The notes beneath the pieces are model-generated. The model was not told the origin of the DNA. It did not search any database and saw only the letters and a list, made by a program, of their open reading frames with translations. 64,000 nt of DNA from Streptomyces sp. TRM68416 (GTDB taxonomy: Bacteria > Actinomycetota > Actinomycetes > Streptomycetales > Streptomycetaceae), in the NCBI RefSeq assembly GCF_014596915.1, contig NZ_JACVWU010000017.1:62001-126000 (forward strand), given 5' to 3'. Below are positions 44,535 through 53,502 of the stretch, piece after piece. Position numbers and translations under genes: made by a program. The stretch's first letter is position 1, and each line of letters begins with the position of its first letter.

Positions 44535-44639
44535 GCCGGTCACGGCTCGCCCGGAGGGCGGCAAGTCCGCGATCGGTTCGCCGGGGCCGGGCCCGTCCTG
44601 GCCTCGGGGTGGTCCTCCCGCAGACGGGCACCTGGACAC

Positions 44640-45260
44640 GGCTGACTGTGGTCAGCGTCAGCAGTCCGGCGGTGACTGTCCCACGCGCCCTCCCTGAGCA
44701 AGCCGTCCGTCCCCCGGCGCACCGGCAGATCGGCCAGGGCGCCGCGCAGCTCGGCCTGGCGAGCCTCCCTGGGCGCGGTGGCGATCAGGAACCAGCCGAT
44801 CAGGGCGGGCCACAGACCGGACAGGTCCCCGGCGAACAGCACCGGGAAGAACCCGGCGGCCACCATGAACCACCCGAGCACGCGGCCGGCGCCCGGCCCC
44901 CCCGGGGGCGCTGTCACAGAACGGCGCGCAGCAGCCGCCCGCCGTCCAGCAGGGCGGCGGGTACGGCGGTGAGGACAGCCGGCACGAGGTGGATCAGGGC
45001 CGGTCAGGGGGGCGCCTCGACCGCGAACGCGGAAGTGCCGGTTTCCGAGCGCCACCCCGGCCGCCGCGCAGGTCACCGGTACCACGCCTGCGATCCGCAG
45101 CTCGCTGTGCCGCCGGGGCGACGCCGCCGGGCAGCCACAGCGCGATGCCGTCCACCGTCACGCCGCTGCGCCGGGCCGTGATCGCGTGCGCCAGCAGGGA
45201 AGTGCGGCACACGAGCGCCCTGAGCGGCGCGAGCACCCCGTACAGCCCGGCGCCATGACG
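44640..45260 (-). pseudogene. Site-2 protease (M50)-CBS family, decayed
   Basis: Pieces on the reverse strand in different frames match the Streptomyces site-2 protease family (the class of Rv2625c, a DosR-regulon gene): SLLAHAITARRSGVTVDGIA with LWLPGGVA, LRIAGVVPV, then in another frame LIHLVPAVLTAVPAALLDGG RLLRAVL ending at a stop, then GRVLGWFMVAAGFFPVLFAG and LIGWFLIATAPREARQAELR. In intact proteins the first piece reads SLLAHELSHA; here four residues, including the Glu and second His of HExxH, are missing. With frame changes and the lost zinc site the gene is dead. Confidence 0.75.
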
Positions 45261-45300
45261 GGGACGGGAGTCCGGGAAGCGTCCGGCCGCGGGACGCGCG

Positions 45301-45591
45301 TCAGGCGGGCTCGTCCAGGCAGCGGGCGGCCAGATCCTTCACCCGGGCCTTCTCGGCCCGCAGCCGCCGCCCCTCGGCGTGCCAGCAACGACGCGCCCGC
45401 CGCCGCCAGATCGGCGGTTCACGGCGCGCCCAGTTCCGCAGCGCGATCACCGCGCACGTGTCCTCGACGACCAGCACCATCACGTCCGGCAGCCGCAGCG
45501 CGGCCTCCACCCCCACCGTCCGCTCCGCGCACGGCAGATGCAGCACGCTCGGGGAACGTCGGGACGAACGACGCGAAGGGAGCGCGCCCAT
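45301..45591 (-). CDS. Small hypothetical protein
   Basis: A 96-residue basic protein. The N-terminal third is Ser/Arg-rich; the middle has DVMVLVVEDTCAVIALRNWA and the C-terminal third is a charged helix (RRLRAEKARVKDLAARCLDE). No known domain. GGAGG lies eight bases before ATG 45591 and a good box lies 93 bp upstream, so it is probably a regulon member. Confidence 0.6.
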   Translation of the reverse strand: MGALPSRRSSRRSPSVLHLPCAERTVGVEAALRLPDVMVLVVEDTCAVIALRNWARREPPIWRRRARRCWHAEGRRLRAEKARVKDLAARCLDEPA

Positions 45592-45683
45592 GATGACCAC
45601 CTCCGGAAGTCCTGCCGGGGACTGCGGCCCCGCGCGGCAGCGATGTGACTGCCAGGCTGCCCGCCCGGCCGCCCGCCCCGACA

Positions 45684-45698
45684 GGGGCCGATCGGTCC
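45684..45698. promoter_or_regulatory. Putative DevR-type box upstream of the small hypothetical gene
   Basis: GGGGCCGATCGGTCC, 93 bp before the start codon at 45591. A second weaker form GGCCGACCGGACC follows at about 45706. Confidence 0.6.
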
Positions 45699-45886
45699 TG
45701 CGCACGGCCGACCGGACCTGGTGGGGGCCCGTCCTCGGTGCACCGCCGGGCGGGCGTGCCGATGGTCTGCCAGGCCTCCTGTCGTTGTCGTCGCAGGCCG
45801 TCTGCCGTGTGAGGCGATGGCTGTGCAGCGAGTCGGCCGAGGGGTGTGCGGGAGTGTGCTCGCCGGACGCGGTGCGACCGGCCCCG

Positions 45887-47062
45887 TCAGCCCCGGGAGC
45901 CGGTGACCAGCCGGCGCCGCAGCGACAGGGACGCCACGGTCAGCAGTACGGCGGCGAAGGCGGCGAGGACCGTCAGCTCGCGCAGGATCGCGGTCACGTC
46001 CCCGTCCCGGGAGAGCAGCGTCGTCCAGGCGTCGACCGCCCAGGCCTGGGGCACCGCGTGGCCGACCGTGCGCAGCCAGTCGGGGACCAGGGCCAGCGGC
46101 CACATGCAGCCGCCCAGCATGCCGAGCCCGATGCCGAGGGCCGGGCCCGCCGCGTGCACCTGCTCCGGCGTACGGAACAGGGCCCCGGCCAGTACCCCGG
46201 CACCGGTGCCGACCAGCGCCCACACGGCGACCAGGACCCCGGCGGCCAGCGGGTCGCCCCACGCCACGTCGAAGGCCAGCGCGCCGATGCCGACGATCAG
46301 CAGGGACTGCAGCACGGCCAGCAGCAGATAGGCGACCGTCTCGCCGAACACCAGCGTGCGCGCGCCGACCATCGCCGCGAGCGCCCGCGCGTACACGCCC
46401 GTCCGGCGGGTCTGCACGATGGCGGCGCCGCCCGCGAGGGCGTTGATGAACACGAACAGCACCAGCATGGTGGGCGTGCTGTAGCTGTAGCCGAGCGGCA
46501 GGAAGTCGCTCTGGCCGTTGACGGTCTCGGCGCGCACGGCGATCGGGGCGGCGGCCCGCTCGGCGCCGCGGGCGAGCGCCAGGTTGTCGTCGAAGGAACC
46601 GCCGGTGACGTCACCGGCGAAGCGGGCGGCCTGGATGCCCGCCGCGTGGTCGGCCACGACGGCCGACACCGAGGTCACGGCGGAGTGCCCGGCGCTGCCC
46701 GAGGGCTCCACCAGCACCCGCACGGTCACCGTACGGCCGTCCCGTACGTCGGTGTCGAGACCGTCCGGCACCACGACGACCGCGTCCAGTTCGGCGCGGC
46801 GCAGCGCGGTGCGCGCGTCGTCCTCCGTGGCGTAGGTACGGGCCCGCAGCCCGGGCGCCTCCCTCAGCTCCGACGTCAACTCCTGTGCCACCGGGCCGGA
46901 TCGGGCGGCTGGCACGAGGCCGATCCGGAACTGGTCGAAACCGCTCACGGTCACCCCGATGACGACGATGATGGCGACCGGCAGCAGCACCATGAAGAAC
47001 AGCGCGGTGCGGTCGCGCAGCATCCGCGCGAGGGTCGCCCGGGTCACGGCGAGCGCGGTCAT
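45887..47062 (-). CDS. ABC-2 type transporter permease, second
   Basis: A 391-residue permease with one N-terminal membrane helix (FFMVLLPVAIIVVIGVTVSG), a large extracytoplasmic domain (~45-190) and five C-terminal helices (TPTMLVLFVFINALAGGAAI, LLLAVLQSLLIVGIGALAF and following). This is the DrrB/YhgE-like layout with an N-terminal ectodomain. It overlaps the sister permease by four bases and ends the operon of stress gene, metal ATPase and ABC exporter. Confidence 0.9.
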   Translation of the reverse strand: MTALAVTRATLARMLRDRTALFFMVLLPVAIIVVIGVTVSGFDQFRIGLVPAARSGPVAQELTSELREAPGLRARTYATEDDARTALRRAELDAVVVVPDGLDTDVRDGRTVTVRVLVEPSGSAGHSAVTSVSAVVADHAAGIQAARFAGDVTGGSFDDNLALARGAERAAAPIAVRAETVNGQSDFLPLGYSYSTPTMLVLFVFINALAGGAAIVQTRRTGVYARALAAMVGARTLVFGETVAYLLLAVLQSLLIVGIGALAFDVAWGDPLAAGVLVAVWALVGTGAGVLAGALFRTPEQVHAAGPALGIGLGMLGGCMWPLALVPDWLRTVGHAVPQAWAVDAWTTLLSRDGDVTAILRELTVLAAFAAVLLTVASLSLRRRLVTGSRG

Positions 47063-48228
47063 GGCGTCCTCCTCAGCCGAATCAGCAGGGCGGTCACCGC
47101 GGCCACGACGACCGAGAACGCGGCGATGCCGAGCAGCGGGGCGCCCACGGCGTCCCAGCCGCGCACCCCGGTGCCCAGATCGGTGAACCCGCGCAGCGCC
47201 CAGCCGTTGGGGGTGAACAGGGCGAGCGTGCGGATCGCCGGCGTGGTACCGGAGGCGAACACGAAGTTCCCGCCGAGCAGGACGAGCGCGAAGACCAGGA
47301 TCGAGGCGAGCCCCTGCGCCTGCTGCTCGGTCCGTACCAGCGCGATGACCAGCGCCGTCAGACACACCACGCACACCGCCATCGCCACGCTGAGCGCCGC
47401 CACCCCGAACGGGTCGGCCCAGTCGGCGTCGAAGGCCAGCCACGACACGACCGTCACCGTGGCGAGGCCCGCCAGGCTGTAGACGAACGTCGACACCGAC
47501 TTGCCGATCAGCAGCGCGCTCCGTGCGACCGGCGCCGCGGCGATCCGGTCGAGGGTGCCCTGCTGCTGTTCGACGAAGTAGCTGCGGGCGCCGAATCCGA
47601 CGCTGAACAGCACGAAGAACATGCCCATGCTGGGCCCGAAGTAGCTGATCACCTTCAGCGGGTCGTCCGGCAGCCCCTCGGCCCGTACCTCTTCGGGCAG
47701 CCGCAACAGGGCGGCCCTGGCGGCCAGTTCGGGGACGTCCGTCTCCGCGGCCCCCGCGGCGACCGCGGTGGCGACCGACAGCCGGTCGGCGTTGACCTGC
47801 GCGACGTAGGACTCGGTGACCGCGCGGGCCAGCTGCGCCTGGAGGCCGTAGTCGACGCTGTCCAGGACGGTGACGGCGTTCGCGGCACCGCCGTGCAGCG
47901 ACCGGGTGAACCCCTGGGGCACCACGATCGCGGCGTGCACGTCGCCCGCGTCCACCGCCCGCCGCGCCGCGGCCTCGGTGTCGTAGGAGCGCACCTGGAC
48001 GGTGTCGTCGAGCTCCGGGCCGGTGAGGACCTGGACGAGCCCGGTGGCGGCCGGGCCGCCGTCCAGGTCGACGACGCCGAGGTTCGCGCGGAACTCGTCG
48101 TTGTTGTTGAACGCCAGGGCCATCAGGGCGGAGATCAGCACGGGCGCGAGGAACACGATCACCCAGGCCGACCGGTCGCGCAGCCGCTGCCGCAGGTCCT
48201 TGGCGGCGATGGCGAGTACGACACGCAC
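47059..48228 (-). CDS. ABC-2 type transporter permease, first
   Basis: A 389-residue permease, similar in layout to its neighbour: first helix WVIVFLAPVLISALMALAFN, an ectodomain of ~200 residues, then SYFGPSMGMFFVLFSVGFGA, and the coupling segment 'SYFVEQQQGTLDRIAAAPVA' with its Glu and Arg. It forms a heterodimer with the gene at 45887. It starts six bases downstream of the ATPase stop. Substrate unknown. Confidence 0.9.
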   Translation of the reverse strand: MRVVLAIAAKDLRQRLRDRSAWVIVFLAPVLISALMALAFNNNDEFRANLGVVDLDGGPAATGLVQVLTGPELDDTVQVRSYDTEAAARRAVDAGDVHAAIVVPQGFTRSLHGGAANAVTVLDSVDYGLQAQLARAVTESYVAQVNADRLSVATAVAAGAAETDVPELAARAALLRLPEEVRAEGLPDDPLKVISYFGPSMGMFFVLFSVGFGARSYFVEQQQGTLDRIAAAPVARSALLIGKSVSTFVYSLAGLATVTVVSWLAFDADWADPFGVAALSVAMAVCVVCLTALVIALVRTEQQAQGLASILVFALVLLGGNFVFASGTTPAIRTLALFTPNGWALRGFTDLGTGVRGWDAVGAPLLGIAAFSVVVAAVTALLIRLRRTP

Positions 48229-48234
48229 GGCCGC

Positions 48235-49185
48235 TCACTCCCTCAGCGCGGTGCCGGTCAGATGCAGGAACACCGCCTCCAGGTCGGGTTCGTCGATCTC
48301 CACGCTGCGGATGTCGACGTCCAGGTCGTGGGCGAGGTCCAGCAGGTCCGGCAGCAGGCTGCGGGCGTCCTTGACGACCAGTTCGACCACGTCGCCGTCG
48401 TCACCGCCGCGGGCGGCGCCCTCGACCCGGGCCAGCCGGCGGCAGGCCTCCGTGTAGGCGGCGAGGCCGCCGACGGCGGTCAGCCGGATCCGGTCGCGTT
48501 CGGCGACCAGCCGCACCAGCTCGCGCGGGGTGCCCTCGGCGACCAGCCGGCCCCGGTCGATGATGCCGACCCGGTCGCACAGCCGCTCGGCCTCCTCCAT
48601 GTAGTGCGTGGTGTAGAGGACGGCCATGCCCTCCTCGCCGAACCGGGTGACGCTCTCCAGGATCGCGTGCCGGCTCTGCGGATCGACGCCGACGGTCGGC
48701 TCGTCCAGCACCAGCAGCGTCGGCGCGTGGACGAGTCCGGCACCGATGTTCAGCCGCCGGCGCATGCCGCCCGACAAGGACTCCACGCGGTCACCGGCCC
48801 GGGAGCCCAGGTCGATCAGGTCCAGGACCTCGTCGACGCGGCGCTCCAGCCTGCGGCGCGGCAGCCGGTACAGGCGGCCGAAGAAGCGGAGGTTCTCGCG
48901 CACGCTCAGATCCGGATACAGCGCCACGTCCTGCGGGACGAAGCCGATCAGCTGCTTGGCCGGCCCGGCGGAGGTGCCCACCGGGCGGCCCGCCACGCGC
49001 ACGGTCCCGGCGTCGGGGCGCAGCAGTCCGCACACCATCCGGATCGTCGTCGTCTTCCCCGCGCCGTTCGGCCCGAGCAGCCCGTACGTCTCTCCCGGCG
49101 CGATGCGCAGACTGACCTCGTCGACGGCGGTGCGCTCGCCGAACCGCCGGACCAGACGGTCGCACGCGAGCACGGGTTCGTTCAT
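48235..49185 (-). CDS. ABC transporter ATP-binding protein
   Basis: A 316-residue ATPase: Walker A GPNGAGKTT (~37-45), Q-loop FVPQDVALYPDLSVRENL, signature LSGGMRRRLNIGAGL, Walker B LLVLDEPTVGVDP and switch His YTTHYMEEAERL. The last 80 residues form a small C-terminal domain ending LEAVFLHLTGTALR, as in the DrrA/CcmA group of exporters. It partners with the two downstream permeases. Confidence 0.95.
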   Translation of the reverse strand: MNEPVLACDRLVRRFGERTAVDEVSLRIAPGETYGLLGPNGAGKTTTIRMVCGLLRPDAGTVRVAGRPVGTSAGPAKQLIGFVPQDVALYPDLSVRENLRFFGRLYRLPRRRLERRVDEVLDLIDLGSRAGDRVESLSGGMRRRLNIGAGLVHAPTLLVLDEPTVGVDPQSRHAILESVTRFGEEGMAVLYTTHYMEEAERLCDRVGIIDRGRLVAEGTPRELVRLVAERDRIRLTAVGGLAAYTEACRRLARVEGAARGGDDGDVVELVVKDARSLLPDLLDLAHDLDVDIRSVEIDEPDLEAVFLHLTGTALRE

Positions 49186-49194
49186 GGCGTCACC

Positions 49195-51534
49195 TCACGG
49201 TGCCAGGGAGAAGTAGCTCTCCTCTTCTTGCGTGAAATGCAGGCGCAGCACGGTGTGCAGCCCGTAGAGGCAGGCCCGCAGGTCGTCGAGCTGCTCGGGG
49301 GCCAGGTTCCCGTCGGGCCCGGCCAGCGCGAGGTGGGTCTCGACGCGGCGGGCGAGGCGGTCGATCTCGACGTGGGCGCGGCTCATCGTGGCCGTGGCCT
49401 CGGGGCCGCCGAGCGTGGGGGCCAGCGCAGGGTAGAGCTGGTGCTCCTCGGCGTGCTCGTGCGGCAGCAGACGCTCGGCGAGCAGGCGGTGCACCTCGCG
49501 CACCGACGCCAGCGCCTCGGGCCCGGGGTCCGCCGACAGCCGGTCGGCGGCCGAGCGCACCGCCTCCAGCACCTCCTGCAGATCGTCGTGCTCCGCGGCG
49601 AACCGGCGGATGAGGGCCTCGGTGGACTGCGGGAGCACCGGTCGTGCGGACCGGTCGCCGCCCAGTGCGCGCAGGGCGTTGAGGATCACCACGACGTCGA
49701 TGCCCTCCTGGAGCAGGGCGCCGGCGGCCGGCGGCAGCAGACCGAACGCGGCGGCCGCCATCGCCGCCAGCGACATCAGCATGCCGCCCAGCGCGCTCTG
49801 CACCGCGATGCGCCGGGACCGTACGGCGATGGCGACGGCGTCGGCCAGACGGTCCACCCGGTCGCAGGTCAGCACGATGTCGGCGGCCTCGGAGGAGGCG
49901 GTGGAGCCGCGGGCGCCCATCGCCACCCCGACGTCGGCGGCGGCCAGCGCGGGCGCGTCGTTGACGCCGTCGCCCACCATCACGGTGACCGCACGGTCGC
50001 GTTCGGCGCGGACCGCGGCGACCTTGTCCGCCGGGGAGAGACCCGCCCGTACCTCGTCCAGGCCGAGCACGGCCCCGGCTTCGCGGGCCGGTGCCGCGCG
50101 GTCGCCGGTGAGCATCACGATCCGCTCGATGCCCGCCGCGCGCAGCCGCCGCAGCGTGCGCGGCGCGTCGTGGCGCAGCGGATCGCGCAGCAGCACGGCC
50201 CCGACCGGGCGGCCGTCCACGCCGAGCCAGGCGATCGCCGCTCCGTCCAGCGCAGCCCGGTTGTCCGCCGCGCGCGCCCAGGCGGGCAGCTCGACGCCGG
50301 GTGCCAGGCGGCCCACGGTCATCCGGCGGCCCGCGACGGTGCCCGCGGCACCGCGGCCGGGCTCCTCGGACACGTCCGTGGGCAGCGACAGGCGCAGGCC
50401 CCGCTCGCGGGCCGCGTCGAGGAGGGCCCGCGCCAGCACGTGCGGCGAGTACCGGTCGAGCGAGGCGGCCAGCCGCAGCACCTGCGTCGGCTGCCAGCCG
50501 GGGGCCGCGATCACGTCGAGCACCCGGGGGCGGCCCACGGTGAGCGTGCCGGTCTTGTCCAGCAGCAGCGTGCGGGCCCGCCCGAGGTTCTCCAGCGCGC
50601 CGCCGTCCCGGACCACCACACCGCGCCGCGAGGCCCGCGACAGACCGGAGACGACGGCCACCGGGGCCGCCAGCAGCAGCGGACAGGGCGTGGCGACGAC
50701 CAGCACCGCCACCGCCCGTACGGCGGAACCGGTGACCAGCCAGGCGAGTCCCGCGGCGGCCACGGCGAGCGGCAGGAACCAGGCCGCGTACCGGTCGGCC
50801 AGCCGCACCACCGGCGCGGACTGTGCGCCCGCCTCCCGGGCCAGCCGGACGATCCCCGCGTACGTGCTGTCCTGCTCGGTCGCCGAGGCGCGCAGGGCGA
50901 ACGCGCCGCCCGCGTTGACCACCCCGCTGCGCACGCCCTCGCCCGGCGCGCGGTGCACGGTCAGCGGCTCCCCGGTCAGCACCGACTCGTCGAGCACGGC
51001 CGGGTCCTCGGCCACGGTTCCGTCGACCGGGACGACCTCGCCGGGCCCGACGACGAGCAGGTCGCCGACGGCCACCTCGGCCAGGGGCACCACGCGCACG
51101 TCGTCGCCGGCGCGGCGCCGGGCGGTACGGGGCGCGTGCTCCAGCAGGGCACGCAGGTCGCGCGAGGCACGCCGCTGTGCGGCCGCCTCCAGGGTGCGGC
51201 CGGTGGCGAGCATGAGCGCGATCAGCGAACCGGCCAGGTACTCGCCCACGGCGAGCGTGCCGCCGAGCGCCAGGACCGCGATCAGGTCCACGCCCGCCCG
51301 GCCGTGCCGCAGCGCGCCCAGCACCCAGCCCACGGCGGGCCCTACGGCGGCGACGGTCCCCAGCGCCCAGCACAGATCGGCGGCCCCGGGGGCGCCGGCC
51401 AGCCGGAAGGCACCGCCGGCCGCCAGGGCGACGACGGTGCCGGCCAGCAGCAGCGACTCCGGCGGCGGCAGCCTGGAGAACACCGCGGCGCACTGCCGCA
51501 GCGGTCTCCTCGGCCGCACGCGGTCCGTGGACAC
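49195..51534 (-). CDS. Heavy-metal P-type ATPase with C-terminal hemerythrin domain
   Basis: A 779-residue P1B-type pump. It lacks N-terminal metal-binding domains and has paired helices before the actuator domain (DESVLTGEP), a TPCP motif in place of CPC (residues 282-285), the phosphorylated Asp326 in DKTGTLT, MLTGDR and GDGVNDAPALAAADVG. After the last helices, residues ~640-779 form a hemerythrin HHE domain: AAEHDDL, LLPHEHAEEHQLYP, HVEIDRLARRVETH and LHTVLRLHFTQEEESYF hold the His/Glu ligands for a di-iron site. An O2- or iron-responsive gate is plausible. It starts eight bases after the USP stop. Confidence 0.92.
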   Translation of the reverse strand: MSTDRVRPRRPLRQCAAVFSRLPPPESLLLAGTVVALAAGGAFRLAGAPGAADLCWALGTVAAVGPAVGWVLGALRHGRAGVDLIAVLALGGTLAVGEYLAGSLIALMLATGRTLEAAAQRRASRDLRALLEHAPRTARRRAGDDVRVVPLAEVAVGDLLVVGPGEVVPVDGTVAEDPAVLDESVLTGEPLTVHRAPGEGVRSGVVNAGGAFALRASATEQDSTYAGIVRLAREAGAQSAPVVRLADRYAAWFLPLAVAAAGLAWLVTGSAVRAVAVLVVATPCPLLLAAPVAVVSGLSRASRRGVVVRDGGALENLGRARTLLLDKTGTLTVGRPRVLDVIAAPGWQPTQVLRLAASLDRYSPHVLARALLDAARERGLRLSLPTDVSEEPGRGAAGTVAGRRMTVGRLAPGVELPAWARAADNRAALDGAAIAWLGVDGRPVGAVLLRDPLRHDAPRTLRRLRAAGIERIVMLTGDRAAPAREAGAVLGLDEVRAGLSPADKVAAVRAERDRAVTVMVGDGVNDAPALAAADVGVAMGARGSTASSEAADIVLTCDRVDRLADAVAIAVRSRRIAVQSALGGMLMSLAAMAAAAFGLLPPAAGALLQEGIDVVVILNALRALGGDRSARPVLPQSTEALIRRFAAEHDDLQEVLEAVRSAADRLSADPGPEALASVREVHRLLAERLLPHEHAEEHQLYPALAPTLGGPEATATMSRAHVEIDRLARRVETHLALAGPDGNLAPEQLDDLRACLYGLHTVLRLHFTQEEESYFSLAP

Positions 51535-51541
51535 GGCGGGC

Positions 51542-52408
51542 TCAGCCGTTCGGGACGACGGCGACCGGGCACGGCACGTGGTGCAGGGCCGCGTGGGCGA
51601 CCGGGCCGAGCTTCCAGGTCAGGCGGGACGGCTGACGCCTGCGGCCCACGACGGCGAGGCAGGCGTGGGCGGAGGCGGTCAGCAGGACCTGCGCGGCGGG
51701 TCCTGCGGCGGTGTGCTTGATGACGGGCACGTCCGGGAACTTCTCCCGCCACGGGGCCAGGGTCTCGGCGAGCCGGGCGCGGGCCTGGCCCTCGATGTCC
51801 TCCGCCGTCGACGTGACCAGCGTGGACAGGGGCACCGCCGTCACCGCCCGCAGCCGGTGTCCGTGGGCCGCGGCCGTGGTGAAGGCGAACTCCAGCAACG
51901 GATCGGCGTCCGGGCCGGTGTGCTGCAGGCCGACGACGACCTCGTTCTTGTCCGCCGTCGCGGGGTGCTCCCAGCCCGCCTCGACGGCCGGATCACCGGC
52001 CCGCACGGCGACGGCCGGGCACGGCGCGAGCCCCAGCACGTGCAGACTGATGGAACCGAGCAGGAAGCTCGCCACCGAGCCGTGTCCGCGCGAGCCCAGG
52101 ACGAGCAGCGAGGCGCCCTCGGCCCGGTCCAGCAGCGCCTGCCCGGCGGGTGCCGAGACCAGCTCGGTGCTCAGGTCGAGGTCGGCGTGCCGGTGCAGCA
52201 GCTCGGCCGAGACGCGGGTCAGGACCTCCTGCCCGTAGCGCTGCTTGTTGTGCGCCTCCTGGGCGATCGGCACGTCCAGCGGCTGCGTGGTCCAGGAGTG
52301 CAGCATCAGGAGCGGCAGATGCCGCTCCACGGCCTCGCGGGCGGCCCACCATGCGGCGGTCACGCTCGCGGGCGAACCGTCGAGCCCGACGACGACGGGT
52401 CCGGTCAT
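51542..52408 (-). CDS. Universal stress protein, two domains
   Basis: A 288-residue tandem USP. Domain 1 has VVVGLDGSPASVTAAWWAAR and the intact loop GSRGHGSVASFLLGSISLHV; domain 2 starts VVVGLQHTGPDADPLLEFAF and has a degenerate loop (GRRRQPSRLTWKLG). The ATG has GGAGG upstream. It is the first gene of an operon with the hemerythrin pump and ABC exporter, divergent from a second USP gene over a shared box at 52515. Confidence 0.92.
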   Translation of the reverse strand: MTGPVVVGLDGSPASVTAAWWAAREAVERHLPLLMLHSWTTQPLDVPIAQEAHNKQRYGQEVLTRVSAELLHRHADLDLSTELVSAPAGQALLDRAEGASLLVLGSRGHGSVASFLLGSISLHVLGLAPCPAVAVRAGDPAVEAGWEHPATADKNEVVVGLQHTGPDADPLLEFAFTTAAAHGHRLRAVTAVPLSTLVTSTAEDIEGQARARLAETLAPWREKFPDVPVIKHTAAGPAAQVLLTASAHACLAVVGRRRQPSRLTWKLGPVAHAALHHVPCPVAVVPNG

Positions 52409-52514
52409 GACACACCTCCGGTAACGGCGCGGCGGACTGCCGCGCGAGTGCTCCCCTGCTTCAAGACTCGGCGCGCGCCACCCCCGGGGGCGAGGGCCGG
52501 ACGGGGCGTCCCCC

Positions 52515-52528
52515 GGGCCGGACGGCCC
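52515..52528. promoter_or_regulatory. DevR-type box between divergent USP genes
   Basis: GGGCCGGACGGCCC, two perfect 6-bp arms around GA. It lies 91 bp before 52619 and 107 bp before 52408, so it could serve both operons. Confidence 0.65.
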
Positions 52529-52618
52529 TGTGCGGGACTCGCCGGACGGGGAGAGGGTGGAAGCCGGGCCCTGCGGAAACCCGTGTGCCCGACAGAGCCC
52601 GCAGAAGGGAGACCGGCG

Positions 52619-53500
52619 ATGAACGGTCCTGTTGTCGTGGGAGTGGACGGCTCCGAGTCCAGCCTGACCGCCGTGGAGACCGCGGCGCGCGAGGCCGCGC
52701 TGCGCGGAGTGGGGCTCCGCCTGGTGCACGCCTTCGGCTGGCCGTCGGTACACGTGCCGCCCGGGGTGCCACCCTGGAGTCCGGCCCGCGCGGGCGTGCG
52801 CGAGCTGATCGACGGCACGCTCACGGAGGCCGAACGCCGGGCGCGCACGGTCGCACCCCATGTGGAGATCGCCCGCGAGGTCGTCGTGGGCGAGCCGGTG
52901 ATGGTGCTGGAACTGGAGACACGGACCGCGTCCCTGGCCGTCGTCGGCAGCCGGGGCCTGAGCCGCTTCGGCAGCCTGCTGCTCGGCTCCACCGCCGCGC
53001 ACCTGGCCGCCCACGCCCGCTGTCCGGTCCTGGTCGTGCGTGGCAGGCCCGAGCCGGCCGGACCGGTCCTGCTGGCCGTGGACGGATCGCCGCAGGCCGC
53101 ACCGGCCGTCGAGTTCGCCTTCGCGCAGGCCTCCCTGCACGGCACCGACCTGGTCGCACTGCACGCCTGGAACACCCGCACCGAACGCGCCTACCAGGCG
53201 CCCGGCGATCCGCCCTTCGTCACCTACGACGAGGACCGGCTGCGCGACGAGGAGGAGCGGGTGCTCGCCGAGGCGCTCGGCGGGCTGCGGGAGAAGTACC
53301 CGGACGTCGTGGTGCGGCGCGAGCTGGCGCGCGGCCGGATCCGGCACACGCTGATCGAGGCCACCGCCGACGCCGGGCTCGTCGTGGTCGGGGCCCGCGG
53401 CCGGGGCGGCTTCACCGGGCTGCTGCTCGGCTCGGTCAGCCAGGCCGTCCTGCACCACGCGCACTGCCCGGTCGCCGTCGTACGCGCCGGAGGCGAGTGA
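52619..53500 (+). CDS. Universal stress protein, two domains
   Basis: A 293-residue tandem USP with both ATP loops intact: GSRGLSRFGSLLLGSTAAHL in domain 1 and GARGRGGFTGLLLGSVSQAV in domain 2. The strand motifs VVVGVDGSESSLTAVETAAR and VLLAVDGSPQAAPAVEFAFA precede them. It is likely an ATP-binding regulator like Rv2623. The P2-type ATPase starts two bases after its stop, so they share an operon, and the ribosome site of that gene lies in its last codons. Confidence 0.93.
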   Translation: MNGPVVVGVDGSESSLTAVETAAREAALRGVGLRLVHAFGWPSVHVPPGVPPWSPARAGVRELIDGTLTEAERRARTVAPHVEIAREVVVGEPVMVLELETRTASLAVVGSRGLSRFGSLLLGSTAAHLAAHARCPVLVVRGRPEPAGPVLLAVDGSPQAAPAVEFAFAQASLHGTDLVALHAWNTRTERAYQAPGDPPFVTYDEDRLRDEEERVLAEALGGLREKYPDVVVRRELARGRIRHTLIEATADAGLVVVGARGRGGFTGLLLGSVSQAVLHHAHCPVAVVRAGGE

Positions 53501-53502
53501 CC

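Noticed and set aside
48980..49185. The ABC ATPase with its permeases as a phosphate or metal importer
   Set aside because: No binding protein, and the permeases are of ABC-2 exporter type.
47893..51720. A 1275-codon forward frame across the ABC exporter and metal pump genes
   Set aside because: Low-complexity Gln/His/Gly-rich shadow of the reverse-strand genes.
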